Shown in pieces: positions 37,924 through 46,480 of a stretch of DNA of 64,000 bases. How positions within the stretch are numbered: the stretch's first letter is position 1; each line of letters opens with the position of its first letter. Source of the stretch: JAJPHF01 sp035293805. GTDB taxonomy: Bacteria > Chloroflexota > UBA6077 > JAJPHF01. The notes beneath the pieces were generated by a model. That model did no database searches. It was not told the origin of the DNA and saw only the letters and a program-made list of their open reading frames with translations. The stretch lies in NCBI GenBank assembly GCA_035293805.1, contig DATGMD010000001.1, positions 62,001-126,000 of the forward strand, read 5' to 3'. The translations under genes were made by a program, and so were the position numbers.

Positions 37924-40572
37924 ATGACCCAGGAAACCCCGGCCCCGACCTGGAGCACCGATCGGCTCCGGGCCCTCTTCCTCGAGTACTTCAAGGAGAA
38001 GGGCAGCCTGGAGCTGCCCAGCTCCAGCCTGGTCCCCCAGGACGACCCGACCGTGCTGCTCACGACCGCCGGCATGCAGCAGATGATTCCGTACCTGCTC
38101 GGTCGGCGCGAGCCGCCGTCGCGGCGCCTCTGCTCGGTCCAGAAGTGCTTTCGGACGACCGACATCGACCAGGTCGGCAACCCGCGCACGCTCACGTTCT
38201 TCGAGATGCTGGGCAACTTCTCGATCGGCGATTACTTCAAGGCCGAGGCGATCCCGTGGGCCTGGGAGTTTCTGACGCGGCGGCTGGGGCTGCCGCGCGA
38301 GCGGCTATGGGCGACCACCCACCCCACGGACGAGGAGGCGCGCGCCATCTGGCGGCAGACCGATCTGCTGCCGGAGCACCTGCGCGAGCTGGACGACAAC
38401 TGGTGGGGGCCGCCGGGCGCGTCAGGCCCCTGCGGCCCAGACTCGGAGATCTACCTCGACCGCGGCGAGGCACTTGGCTGCGGCCGGCCGGACTGCGCGC
38501 CGGGCTGCGACTGCGACCGCTACCTGGAGATCTGGAACCTGGTGTTCATGCAGTTCTTCCAGGACGAGACGGGGGCGCGGTCGCCGCTCCCGCAGCGCAA
38601 CATCGACACGGGGATGGGCCTGGAGCGGCTGGCTGCCGTGATGCAGGACGTGCCGTCCGTCTACGAGACGGATGGGTTTCGCCGCATACTCACCCGCATC
38701 GAGCAATTGACCGGCCTGCCGTACGCCGCCGATGCCGAGCGCGACTACGGCATGCGCGTGCTCGCGGACCACAGCCGCGCGATGACGTTCCTGGTGGCCG
38801 ACGGCGTGTTCCCGGGCAACGAGGGCCGCGGCTACGTGCTGCGCCGCATCATCCGCCGCGCGGTGCGCTATGGCCGGCGGCTGGGTCTCAGCGGACCGTT
38901 CTTGGGCCGCCTCGTGGACGTGGTCGCCGAGATCATGGGGGGGCGCTACCCGATCCTGATCTCGAACCGCGACACCATCCAGCGCGTCATCGCGCAGGAG
39001 GAGGAGCGCTTCTCGGCCACGCTGCAGAGCGGGCTGGCGCTGCTGGAGCGCTGGATCGCGGAGGCGCGGGCGCGCGGCGAGCAGACGCTGTCGGGCGCGC
39101 TGCTCTTCCGGCTCTACGACACGCACGGCTTCCCGTATGAGCTGAGCGCGGAGATTCTCGCGGAGGCCGGACTGACGGCCGATGAGGCGGAGTACCGTCG
39201 GGCGCTGGAGGAGCAGCGAGCGCGCAGCCGGGCGGCGGCGGCGTTCTCGCACGCGGCCGGGGCGGGGCTGGGCGCGTCGGTGGAGGACGCCCCGCCGACC
39301 GTGTTCCTCGGCTACCAGACGCTCACGGCGCCGGGGCGGGTGCTGGCGCTGCTCGACGCAGCCGGCCGGCCGTCCGGCCGGCTGCGGGCGGGCGAGGCGG
39401 GCACGGTGGTGCTGGACGAGACGCCGTTCTACGCCGAGGGCGGCGGCCAGGTGGGCGACCAGGGTGAGCTGCGGGGGAACGGCGTGTGCTTCGTGGTCGA
39501 GGACACGCAGTCCGACGCCGGCGGGCACCACCTGCACCGGGGGCGTGTGACCGAGGGCGAGCTAGCAGTCGGCAGCGCGCTCGAGGCGCGGGTGGACGCC
39601 GAGCGGCGCGCGCGCACGGCCAAGCACCACACGGTAACGCACCTGCTGCACAAGGCACTGCGCGACGTGCTCGGGCCGCACGCGACCCAGGCGGGGTCGC
39701 TGGTGACGCCGAACGTGGCGCGGTTCGACTTCGCCAACCCCGGCCCGCTCACGGCGGAGCAGCGCCGCGCGGTGAGCGAGGCGATCAACACGCAGATCCT
39801 GCGCGACCTGCCAGTAGAAACCACCGTCTCGCCATACAGCGAGGCGGTGGAAGGCGGGGTATGGGCGCTGTTCGGCGAGAAGTACGGCGACGAGGTGCGC
39901 GTCGTGCGGGTCGGCGACTACAGCCAGGAGCTGTGCGGCGGCACGCACGTGGCTCGCAGCGGCGAGATCGGCTCGGCGTACATTGCCAGCGAGAGCGGCA
40001 TCGGGAGCGGTATGCGGCGCGTCGAGGTGGTCGCGGGCCCGGCCGCGCTCGAATGGGTGCAGGGGCGGCTGGCCCAGCTCGAACGGGTGGCCAGCGCCGT
40101 GAACGCCCCGCCGGATGCCGCGGCCGACCGCGTGGCGGCCCTTACCGCAGAGCTGCAAGCAGCGCGGCGCGAACTGAGCCGGCTGCAAGCGAGCGCCGCG
40201 AAGGGGCGGGCGGAAGAGCTAGCGGAGGCGGCGGAGAGCGTCGACGGGCTGCGCGTGCTCGCCGCGCGGGTGGACGCGCCCACCCCGGACGCGCTCGGCG
40301 AGACGGCTGACCAGGTGCGCAAGCGGCTCGGCCGCGGCGTCGTCGTCCTGGGCGCCGTGATCAACGATCGCCCGCAGTTTGTGGCGGCACTCACGCCGGA
40401 GGCGGTCCAGGCCGGGCTGAGCGCGGGCAAGCTGGTCGGCGCGATCGCCAAAGTTGCGGGCGGGGGCGGGGGCGGCAAGCCGGACTTCGCGCGCGCCGGC
40501 GGGAAGGACGCGGCGCAGCTCGACGCGGCGCTGGCACTGGTGCCGCAGCTCGTCCGCGAGGCGCATACCTAA
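37924..40572 (+). CDS. alaS: Alanyl-tRNA synthetase
   Basis: Charges tRNA-Ala and edits Ser/Gly mistakes. The 882 residues match the family. N-terminal catalytic domain: SSSLVPQDDPTVLLTTAGMQQM, FFEMLGNFSIGDYFK and GNEGRGYVLRRIIRRA. The editing domain has HHTVTHLLHKAL and CGGTHVARSGEIG (Zn-binding). The C-terminal oligomerisation domain ends in a glycine-rich loop (GGGGGGKPDFARAGGKD). There is a Cys-rich insertion (CGRPDCAPGCDCDRY, about 181-195), also known in many AlaS. The 27 bases after the GNAT stop contain no promoter. Confidence 0.97.
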   Translation: MTQETPAPTWSTDRLRALFLEYFKEKGSLELPSSSLVPQDDPTVLLTTAGMQQMIPYLLGRREPPSRRLCSVQKCFRTTDIDQVGNPRTLTFFEMLGNFSIGDYFKAEAIPWAWEFLTRRLGLPRERLWATTHPTDEEARAIWRQTDLLPEHLRELDDNWWGPPGASGPCGPDSEIYLDRGEALGCGRPDCAPGCDCDRYLEIWNLVFMQFFQDETGARSPLPQRNIDTGMGLERLAAVMQDVPSVYETDGFRRILTRIEQLTGLPYAADAERDYGMRVLADHSRAMTFLVADGVFPGNEGRGYVLRRIIRRAVRYGRRLGLSGPFLGRLVDVVAEIMGGRYPILISNRDTIQRVIAQEEERFSATLQSGLALLERWIAEARARGEQTLSGALLFRLYDTHGFPYELSAEILAEAGLTADEAEYRRALEEQRARSRAAAAFSHAAGAGLGASVEDAPPTVFLGYQTLTAPGRVLALLDAAGRPSGRLRAGEAGTVVLDETPFYAEGGGQVGDQGELRGNGVCFVVEDTQSDAGGHHLHRGRVTEGELAVGSALEARVDAERRARTAKHHTVTHLLHKALRDVLGPHATQAGSLVTPNVARFDFANPGPLTAEQRRAVSEAINTQILRDLPVETTVSPYSEAVEGGVWALFGEKYGDEVRVVRVGDYSQELCGGTHVARSGEIGSAYIASESGIGSGMRRVEVVAGPAALEWVQGRLAQLERVASAVNAPPDAAADRVAALTAELQAARRELSRLQASAAKGRAEELAEAAESVDGLRVLAARVDAPTPDALGETADQVRKRLGRGVVVLGAVINDRPQFVAALTPEAVQAGLSAGKLVGAIAKVAGGGGGGKPDFARAGGKDAAQLDAALALVPQLVREAHT

Positions 40573-40707
40573 GCGCCCGGGCCAGGTCGGCAAGGACGCG
40601 GGACGGAGCCGTGCGTGTCTGCCCACCCGGTGAGGGCACTGGGAGCGACCGAGCGCGTGGGCGGGGCGCTGCCACCACGGTAGGGACCTCAGGACGACGA
40701 GGAGCGC

Positions 40708-42165
40708 ATGCCTGCTACGCGCGCGGACTCACAGGACGTAATCGTAGCCGACCGCGACGACGATCTAGGCAGCCTTCGGTCGAAGATCGAGAGCACCGCC
40801 GCCGACGAGATCTTCTTGGTACTGCCGCGGGAGGCGGTGGTGCTCCGCTCGGCCCTAGAGTTCCGGGTCTTCGCCCGCATGCTCCAGTCGCTGGCTTCCG
40901 ACGTCGTGGTGGTCTCGGGCGATGGCGACCGGCGGCGGCTCGCGCGGATGGCGGGGTTCCGGGCGCGGCGGGGGCTGCGCGGCTTGCTGCACTTGATGGC
41001 GCCGGAGCAGGCGGAGCGTTTCCGCTTCCGCTGGTATCGCTTCTGGCGCTGGTTTCCCGTCGTCCCCTTCCTGACGCTGATCAGCCCGGCGCTGGCGGTC
41101 CTCGGCCTGACCGCGATCGTGCTGGTGGCGCTGCCCGAGCTGCGCGTGACGGCGGCGCCGGCGACCGACGTGGACTCGGCGCTGCTGGAGCTGCGGGTGG
41201 ACCCTGGCGTGCGGCAGCCTGATCCAGAGGGCCGGCGCCTGCCCGGTACGACGCTGAGCCAGCGATTCGACGTCGAGGCGAGCGTGCCGGCCACGGGGCT
41301 GGGCCATCGCCCGACCGGGGTGGCGCAGGGCGTCGTCACGTTCGTGAACAGCCGCGAGAACCTGCTGGTGGTGCCGGAAGGGCTGGTGCTCGTCGCCACC
41401 AATGGCACGCGCTTCACGACCGACGGGGAAGTGCGGCTGCCGCCGAACACGCTGGTGGGCATAAGGGTGGGGGTCCATGCGCAGGAGCCGGGGCCGGCGG
41501 GCAACGTGCCGGCCATGGCGATCACGCGGCTGGTGGACACTCAGCCGCCGGGGCTGGGGGTGTTCAACGAGCGTCCTACGGAGGGCGGGACGGAGGAGGA
41601 GTTTCCGGAGGCCGCGGAGCGCGACTTCATCGCGGCGCGGGGGGAGCTGCAGCAGCAGGTGCAGCAGGCGGCCGTCGAACACCTGACGGCCGCCGCGGGC
41701 GACGACTTCACGATCGTGCCCGACACCCTGCGCGTGGAAACGACGGACGAAACCTTCTCGCCCGGGCTGCGCGTCGCGACGAGCGACGTGACCGGCCACG
41801 TCACGGTGCAGGCATCCGCGCTCGCCTTTGCCAACGCGGAGTTCAATCGGCTGGCCCAAGCCGCCTGGGCGGCGAGCCTGCCAGCCGGCTTCCGGCCGCT
41901 CGGCGAGCCGGTACAGCTTACCGTGCCCGAGTACTTGGGGCTCGACTCGGGAGTGGCGCTCTTCCGAGTTGGGGTGCAGGGACAGATCGCGCGCGTGATG
42001 GACGCGGGGGTGCTCGCCGCGCGCCTGCGGGGCGCCACGCTGGACGAGGCGCGGCGAGCGCTTGCCGCGCGGGGCGGCGCGGACGCGCCGGTCGCGGTGG
42101 AGATGTGGCCGAGCTGGGCCCCGCGGGCCTTCCGCTTGCGGCTACTGCCGAGCGGCGGGGAGTGA
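40708..42165 (+). CDS. Baseplate J-like membrane protein
   Basis: Probably a membrane-anchored protein with a baseplate_J/gp47-like domain. The 485 residues have an N-terminal soluble region (SKIESTAADEIFLVLPREAVVLRSALEFRVFARMLQ), two adjacent hydrophobic stretches (about 112-145, FPVVPFLTLISPALAVLGLTAIVLVALP), and a large extracytoplasmic part. That part contains the beta-rich GVVTFVNSRENLLVVPEGLVLVATNGTRF and NTLVGIRVGVHAQEPGPAGNVPAM typical of baseplate J domains. No other phage genes are present. Proteins of this design are common beside ruvX in Chloroflexota genomes; the function is not known. It ends four bases before ruvX. Confidence 0.78.
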   Translation: MPATRADSQDVIVADRDDDLGSLRSKIESTAADEIFLVLPREAVVLRSALEFRVFARMLQSLASDVVVVSGDGDRRRLARMAGFRARRGLRGLLHLMAPEQAERFRFRWYRFWRWFPVVPFLTLISPALAVLGLTAIVLVALPELRVTAAPATDVDSALLELRVDPGVRQPDPEGRRLPGTTLSQRFDVEASVPATGLGHRPTGVAQGVVTFVNSRENLLVVPEGLVLVATNGTRFTTDGEVRLPPNTLVGIRVGVHAQEPGPAGNVPAMAITRLVDTQPPGLGVFNERPTEGGTEEEFPEAAERDFIAARGELQQQVQQAAVEHLTAAAGDDFTIVPDTLRVETTDETFSPGLRVATSDVTGHVTVQASALAFANAEFNRLAQAAWAASLPAGFRPLGEPVQLTVPEYLGLDSGVALFRVGVQGQIARVMDAGVLAARLRGATLDEARRALAARGGADAPVAVEMWPSWAPRAFRLRLLPSGGE

Positions 42166-42169
42166 GCGC

Positions 42170-42580
42170 GTGCCCCGCGGCCGATCGCTCTGTTTGGACG
42201 CCGGAGAGCGGCGGATCGGCGTGGCCCTAAGCGACGCCAAGGGCTGGCTGGCATCGCCCCTGGTGGTACTGGAGCGACGCGCGGCCGAGCGGGACTTCGC
42301 CCGCATCGCGGCGCTGGTGCGCGAGCACGGAGCGGAGCGCGTGGTGGTAGGATTGCCGCGGTCGCTTGACGGCAGGCTCGGTCCGCAGGCCCGCCGGGTC
42401 CGGCGCTGGGCGACGCGCTTGCAGTCACACCTGCCAGTGCCTATCGTGTACTGGGACGAACGTTACTCGACGGCCGAGGCGGAGCGGCGGCTCGCGGCCG
42501 TCCCGGCGCGTCGCCGGCCGGGCATTGACGCGGCGGCAGCAGCGGTGATCTTGCAGGACTACCTAGACTCGGACCGATGA
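42170..42580 (+). CDS. ruvX: Holliday-junction resolvase-like RuvX/YqgF
   Basis: RNase H-fold nuclease linked to rRNA 5'-end maturation and Holliday junction processing. The 136 residues start VPRGRSLCLDAGERRIGVALSD (the first Asp motif). GLPRSLDGRLGPQARRVRRWATRL, VYWDERYSTAEAE and the C-terminal IDAAAAAVILQDYLD match the family. The GTG at 42170 has GGGGAG upstream and lies four bases after the preceding stop. Its TGA overlaps the mltG ATG (ATGA), as in many bacteria. Confidence 0.92.
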   Translation: MPRGRSLCLDAGERRIGVALSDAKGWLASPLVVLERRAAERDFARIAALVREHGAERVVVGLPRSLDGRLGPQARRVRRWATRLQSHLPVPIVYWDERYSTAEAERRLAAVPARRRPGIDAAAAAVILQDYLDSDR

Positions 42581-43650
42581 AGCGGCTCCCGGCAATCCTG
42601 GTGGCGCTGGCGCTCTGCGGCTGTGTGGCCGTGGGCGCCTACTGGGTCGTGGGGCACGCGCTGGAGCTGGCGCACGGCACGCTGACGGGACTTGACGGTC
42701 CGGTCAGCGACGACTCCACGCCGGTAACGTTCACGGTGGAGCCCGGGCAGAGCGCTGCCCGGATCGGCGAAGCGCTGCAGGCGCAAGGCCTGGTCCGGTC
42801 CGCCCAGGTGTTCCGCCTGCTGGTTGAGCAGGAGGGGGTTGGCAACCGGCTGGCCGCCGGCGAGTATGAGCTAAGCCCATCCATGTCCACGCGCGAGGTG
42901 GTCGCGGCGCTGGCGGGCGGGCGAGTGCGGCGGGGCCTAAGCGTTACCGTGCCGGAGGGCTGGCGTGCGGAGGAGATTGCCTGGAAGCTGAACGCGATCG
43001 CGCCGGGCAGCGGCGACGACTTTCTCGGCGCGGTCTACGATCCCGCGGGCTACGCGGCGGACCTCGACCTGCCGGCGGGCGCTAGCCTGGAAGGGTTTCT
43101 CTTCCCGGACACGTACGAGTGGCGCCCGCAAGACGGCGGCAAGGCGCTGGTGGGCCGGATGGTCAACGAGTTTCTGCGGAAATTCGACGCCCGGCGCCGG
43201 GACAAGGCGAGCGCTCACGGGCTATCGCTGCGCGACGCGGTAACGCTGGCGTCGATCGTGGAGCGCGAGGCGGTCCTGCCGGAGGAGCGGCCGCTGATCG
43301 CCGCAGTGTACTACAACCGGCTGGCGCTCGACATGCCGCTGCAGGCGGACCCGACCGTGCAGTACGCCCTGGCGGAGCCAGAGGTACCCGCGCCGGGCGA
43401 GGCACTGTGGAAGCGCGATCTGAGCCTGGACGACCTCGACGTCGCCTCGTCGTACAACACCTACCGCCACAAAGGGCTTCCCGCCGGCCCGATCTGCAGC
43501 CCTGGCTTGGCGTCGCTCGACGCGGTCGCCGAGCCGGCCTCCACCGACGCACTGTACTTCGTGGCGCGCGCCGACGGCAGTCACGTGTTCGCGCGCACGC
43601 TCGACGAGCACCTCGCGAACGTCCGGCGCGAGCAGGCCAGCAATCCGTAG
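42577..43650 (+). CDS. mltG: Endolytic murein transglycosylase
   Basis: Cuts nascent peptidoglycan strands at the membrane. The 357 residues have an N-terminal membrane anchor (about 5-25), a LysM-like N-terminal domain (TFTVEPGQSAARIGEALQAQGLVRSAQVFRLL), and the YceG catalytic domain. The catalytic Glu is in TLASIVEREAVLPEERPLIAAVYYNRL; others are MPLQADPTVQYAL, SSYNTYRHKGLPAGPICSPG and YFVARADGSHVFARTLDEH. It overlaps ruvX by four bases. The N-terminus includes two cysteines (ALCGCVAVG), but no clear lipobox. Confidence 0.94.
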   Translation: MKRLPAILVALALCGCVAVGAYWVVGHALELAHGTLTGLDGPVSDDSTPVTFTVEPGQSAARIGEALQAQGLVRSAQVFRLLVEQEGVGNRLAAGEYELSPSMSTREVVAALAGGRVRRGLSVTVPEGWRAEEIAWKLNAIAPGSGDDFLGAVYDPAGYAADLDLPAGASLEGFLFPDTYEWRPQDGGKALVGRMVNEFLRKFDARRRDKASAHGLSLRDAVTLASIVEREAVLPEERPLIAAVYYNRLALDMPLQADPTVQYALAEPEVPAPGEALWKRDLSLDDLDVASSYNTYRHKGLPAGPICSPGLASLDAVAEPASTDALYFVARADGSHVFARTLDEHLANVRREQASNP

Positions 43651-43667
43651 CTCGCACGGCGACCTGC

Positions 43668-43673
43668 TATAAT
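43668..43673 (+). promoter_or_regulatory. -10 box for the rpsB operon
   Basis: TATAAT just after the mltG stop, giving a leader of about 110 bases before rpsB. No -35 at normal spacing. Confidence 0.5.
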
Positions 43674-43713
43674 TCGACGCTGGCATCCGCTCCACTACAC
43701 ACGTGGCTGGACT

Positions 43714-43745
43714 ACGCGGGCGTGCCCTGTCCCGGGCTCCCGCGT
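43714..43745 (+). other. Two-tier hairpin in the rpsB leader
   Basis: An outer stem of ACGCGGG with CCCGCGT (7 bp, perfect) encloses an inner GCCC/GGGC stem. It lies in the 110-base leader between the -10 box and the rpsB ribosome-binding site. A possible autoregulatory leader; no match to a known S2 leader family was recognised. Confidence 0.4.
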
Positions 43746-43789
43746 GGGGCGAAGGCTGCGGACGACCAAAACGAAGGAGGCGTTCCCCG

Positions 43790-44605
43790 ATGGCTGCACC
43801 CGTTTCTATGAAGCTGCTACTTGAGGCAGGGGTTCACTTCGGCCACCAGACCCGGCGCTGGGACCCCCGCATGCGCACGTTCATCTTCACCGAGCGCAAC
43901 GGCATCCACATTATCGACCTCCAACAGACCGTGCGGAAGCTCGAAGAGGCGATGAACTTCGTGCGCGAAGTGGCCGCGGACGGGGGCACCGTGCTCTTCG
44001 TCGGCACGAAGAAGCAGGCCCAGGAGACCATCCAGGAAGAGGCGACCCGCGCGAACATGCCGTACGTGAACCAGCGCTGGCTGGGCGGCACGCTGACCAA
44101 CTTCCAGACCATCCAACAGCGCATCCGGCGCCTGGAAGACCTGGAGGGCCGCAAGGAGCGCGGCGAGTTCGACGTGCTGCCGAAGAAAGAGGCCACGCGG
44201 CTCAACGACGAGCTGGCGCGGCTGAACCGCCTGCTCGGCGGCATGCGGTCACAGCGCCGCCTGCCGAGCGCGGTGTTCATCGTCGACCCGCACCGGGAGA
44301 ACATCGCGGTGGCGGAGTGCCGCCGGCTGGAGATCCCGATCGTGGCGATGGTCGACACGAATTGCAATCCGGAGCTGATCGACTATCCTATCCCCGCGAA
44401 CGACGACGCCATCCGGGCGATCCGGCTGATCGCGGGCAAGCTGGCCGACGCGATCATCGAGGGGCGGCAGCAGCGCGAGGCGGCGATGGCCGAGGAGACC
44501 GAGGAGGCCGAGGAGCCTGAGGTCGTCGGCACCGATGAGGAGCTGGCCGACATCGCGATGGGCGGCATCTTCGAGCCGGACACGGAAGAGGCCACCGCCG
44601 TCTAG
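43790..44605 (+). CDS. rpsB: Ribosomal protein S2
   Basis: Component of the 30S subunit. The 271 residues begin MAAPVSMKLLLEAGVHFGHQTRRWDPRM and show the S2 signatures FIFTERNGIHIIDLQQT, LFVGTKKQAQE, NQRWLGGTLTNFQTI, and AVFIVDPHRENIAVAECRRLEIPIVAMVDTNC. The C-terminal tail is acidic (EETEEAEEPEVVGTDEE). AAGGAGG lies nine bases before the ATG. It is followed by tsf, as in most bacteria. Confidence 0.98.
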   Translation: MAAPVSMKLLLEAGVHFGHQTRRWDPRMRTFIFTERNGIHIIDLQQTVRKLEEAMNFVREVAADGGTVLFVGTKKQAQETIQEEATRANMPYVNQRWLGGTLTNFQTIQQRIRRLEDLEGRKERGEFDVLPKKEATRLNDELARLNRLLGGMRSQRRLPSAVFIVDPHRENIAVAECRRLEIPIVAMVDTNCNPELIDYPIPANDDAIRAIRLIAGKLADAIIEGRQQREAAMAEETEEAEEPEVVGTDEELADIAMGGIFEPDTEEATAV

Positions 44606-44620
44606 AATTGTTGATTGTTC

Positions 44621-44644
44621 GGTGGCGCGCCCTGGCGCGCCGCC
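44621..44644 (+). other. Hairpin in the rpsB-tsf intergenic region
   Basis: GGTGGCGCGCC and GGCGCGCCGCC pair over 11 bp (one G-T) around a 2-base CT loop. It lies between the S2 stop and the EF-Ts ribosome-binding site. In E. coli a structured rpsB-tsf intergenic region causes partial termination; this may be a counterpart. No T-run is present. Confidence 0.45.
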
Positions 44645-44663
44645 TGCCAGCGAGGAGGAATCC

Positions 44664-45167
44664 TTGGAAGTCACTGCCCAGCAAGTCAAGGAGCTTCGCG
44701 AGCGCACGGGCGCCGGCATCATGGACTGCCGCCGCGCGCTCCAGGAGACCGAGGGGAACATGGACCGCGCGGCGGATGTGTTGCGTGAGCAGGGCATCGC
44801 CCGCGCGGAGAAGAAGATGGGCCGCGAGGCCCGCCAGGGGCTGATCGAGGCGTATATCCACGCGGGCGGGCGCGTCGGCGCGATGGTCGAGCTGAACTGC
44901 GAGACCGACTTCGTGGCGCGCAACCCGCAGTTCAAGGAGCTGGCGCACGAGATCGCCATGCAGATCGCGGCGATGAACCCCAGCCACGTGGGTGACGAGC
45001 CGGCAGGCGACGGGGCGGCGCCGGCGGGCGACAACCCTTTGCTCGATCAGGCATATATCCGCGACAACAGCAAGACCATCCGCGATCTGGTCAAGCAGGG
45101 CATGGCGGGGTTCGGCGAGAACATCGTGGTGCGCCGCTTCGTGCGGTTCGAGCTTGGCGCTGAATAG
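44664..45167 (+). CDS. tsf: Elongation factor Ts (short form)
   Basis: Nucleotide exchange factor for EF-Tu. The 167 residues begin MEVTAQQVKELRERTGAGIMDCRRALQETEGNMDRA and contain IEAYIHAGGRVGAMVELNCETDFVARN, the EF-Tu-binding core. The second half of the core domain of the E. coli protein is missing; short forms are known from Thermus and Chloroflexota. The TTG start at 44664 is set by GAGGAGG about six bases upstream, and by the conserved N-terminus. Confidence 0.95.
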   Translation: MEVTAQQVKELRERTGAGIMDCRRALQETEGNMDRAADVLREQGIARAEKKMGREARQGLIEAYIHAGGRVGAMVELNCETDFVARNPQFKELAHEIAMQIAAMNPSHVGDEPAGDGAAPAGDNPLLDQAYIRDNSKTIRDLVKQGMAGFGENIVVRRFVRFELGAE

Positions 45168-45191
45168 GGAGGTAGGGGCTAGGAGATCGGC

Positions 45192-45926
45192 GTGGGCGAG
45201 TGCCGCTACCGCCGCGTGATGCTCAAGCTCAGCGGCGAGGCGATGCAGGGCGAGGGGGCGTACGGGATCGACGCGCCCACCGTTAGCTACGTCGCCGACC
45301 AGATCGCGGGCCTGGTGCGCCTGGACGTCGAGGTGGGCGTCGTCATCGGCGGCGGCAACATCTGGCGCGGCGAGCAGGCCAGCCGCAGCGGCATGGACCG
45401 CGCCACCGCGGACTACATGGGCATGCTGGCCACCGTGCTGAACGGGCTGGCGCTCCAGGCCGCGCTGGAGCGCGGCGACGTGCAGACGCGGGTCCAGACG
45501 GCGATCAACATGGCCGAGGTCGCGGAGCCCTACATCCGCCGTCGCGCCATCCGCCATCTGGAGAAAGGCCGGGTGGTGATCTTCGCGGCGGGCACGGGCA
45601 ACCCGTTCTTCACGACGGACACGGCCGCGTCGCTCCGCTCCCTGGAGATCTGCGCCGAAGTGCTGCTGATGGCGAAGAACCGGGTGGACGGGGTCTACGA
45701 CCGCGATCCGCGCCGGTTCCCCGAGGCGCGTCGGTTCGAGCGCCTCGACTATCGCGAGGCGCTCCAGCGCGAGCTGCAGATCATGGACAGCACGGCGCTG
45801 GCCCTGTGCATGGACAATGGCTTGCCGATCATCGTGTTCGACCTACTGAACCCGACCAACCTGACGCGCATCGTCTGTGGCGAGCAGGTAGGTACCCTGA
45901 TCGCTCCGAGCGGAGGCGAGAGATGA
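45192..45926 (+). CDS. pyrH: UMP kinase
   Basis: Phosphorylates UMP to UDP. The 244 residues have RRVMLKLSGEAMQGEGAYGID, VVIGGGNIWRG, ADYMGMLATVLNGLALQ, ATGTGNPFFTTDTAA-type sequence (FAAGTGNPFFTTDTAASLRS), and LLMAKNRVDGVYDRDPR. The GTG start follows TAGGAG. Its TGA overlaps the frr ATG (ATGA). The order tsf-pyrH-frr is the usual one. Confidence 0.97.
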   Translation: MGECRYRRVMLKLSGEAMQGEGAYGIDAPTVSYVADQIAGLVRLDVEVGVVIGGGNIWRGEQASRSGMDRATADYMGMLATVLNGLALQAALERGDVQTRVQTAINMAEVAEPYIRRRAIRHLEKGRVVIFAAGTGNPFFTTDTAASLRSLEICAEVLLMAKNRVDGVYDRDPRRFPEARRFERLDYREALQRELQIMDSTALALCMDNGLPIIVFDLLNPTNLTRIVCGEQVGTLIAPSGGER

Positions 45927-46480
45927 TCGACGAGGTCTTTGCGAATACCGAGCGGAAGATGAAGCGGGCCGTGGAGGCCCTGCAGCACGACCTCGGCTCG
46001 GTCCGCACCGGGCGGGCGTCGCCGGCGCTCCTCGAGCGCGTCCAGGTCGAGTACTACGGCGCACCCACGCCGCTGAACGGCGTGGCGACGATTACGATCC
46101 CCGAGCCGCGGCTCATCATGATCCAGCCGTGGGACAAGAAGATGCTGCCGCTCATCGAGAAGGCGATCCAGAAGTCCGACCTGGGGCTGACGCCGAGCAG
46201 TGACGGCAACGTCGTGCGGCTGCCGATCCCGGCGCTCAACGAGGAGCGGCGCCGCGACCTCGTGAAGCAAGTCCACAAGCGGGTGGAGGAGGCGCGCGTT
46301 GCGGTACGTAACTGCCGCCGCGACGCGATCGACGAGCTACGCAAGGGCGAGCGAGACAAGCAGGTGTCCGAGGACGAGGTCAAGCGCGCCCAGGATCGTC
46401 TCCAGAAGCTGACTGACGGCTTCATCGCGCAAGTCGACGACATCGGCAAGCGCAAGGAGAGCGAGGTCATGGAGATCTGA
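45923..46480 (+). CDS. frr: Ribosome recycling factor
   Basis: Splits post-termination ribosomes together with EF-G. The 185 residues are standard: GSVRTGRASPALLERVQVEYYGAPTPLNGVATI, IQPWDKKMLPLIEKAIQKSDLGLTPSSDG, and the long C-terminal helices (RRDLVKQVHKRVEEARVAVRNCRRDA). It overlaps pyrH by four bases, and its TGA shares one base with the uppS ATG (TGATG). Confidence 0.97.
   Translation: MIDEVFANTERKMKRAVEALQHDLGSVRTGRASPALLERVQVEYYGAPTPLNGVATITIPEPRLIMIQPWDKKMLPLIEKAIQKSDLGLTPSSDGNVVRLPIPALNEERRRDLVKQVHKRVEEARVAVRNCRRDAIDELRKGERDKQVSEDEVKRAQDRLQKLTDGFIAQVDDIGKRKESEVMEI

Noticed and set aside
40708..42165. Baseplate J-like gene as sign of a prophage or contractile injection system
   Set aside because: No tail, sheath, spike or integrase genes nearby; it has membrane segments and sits in a housekeeping run with ruvX and mltG.
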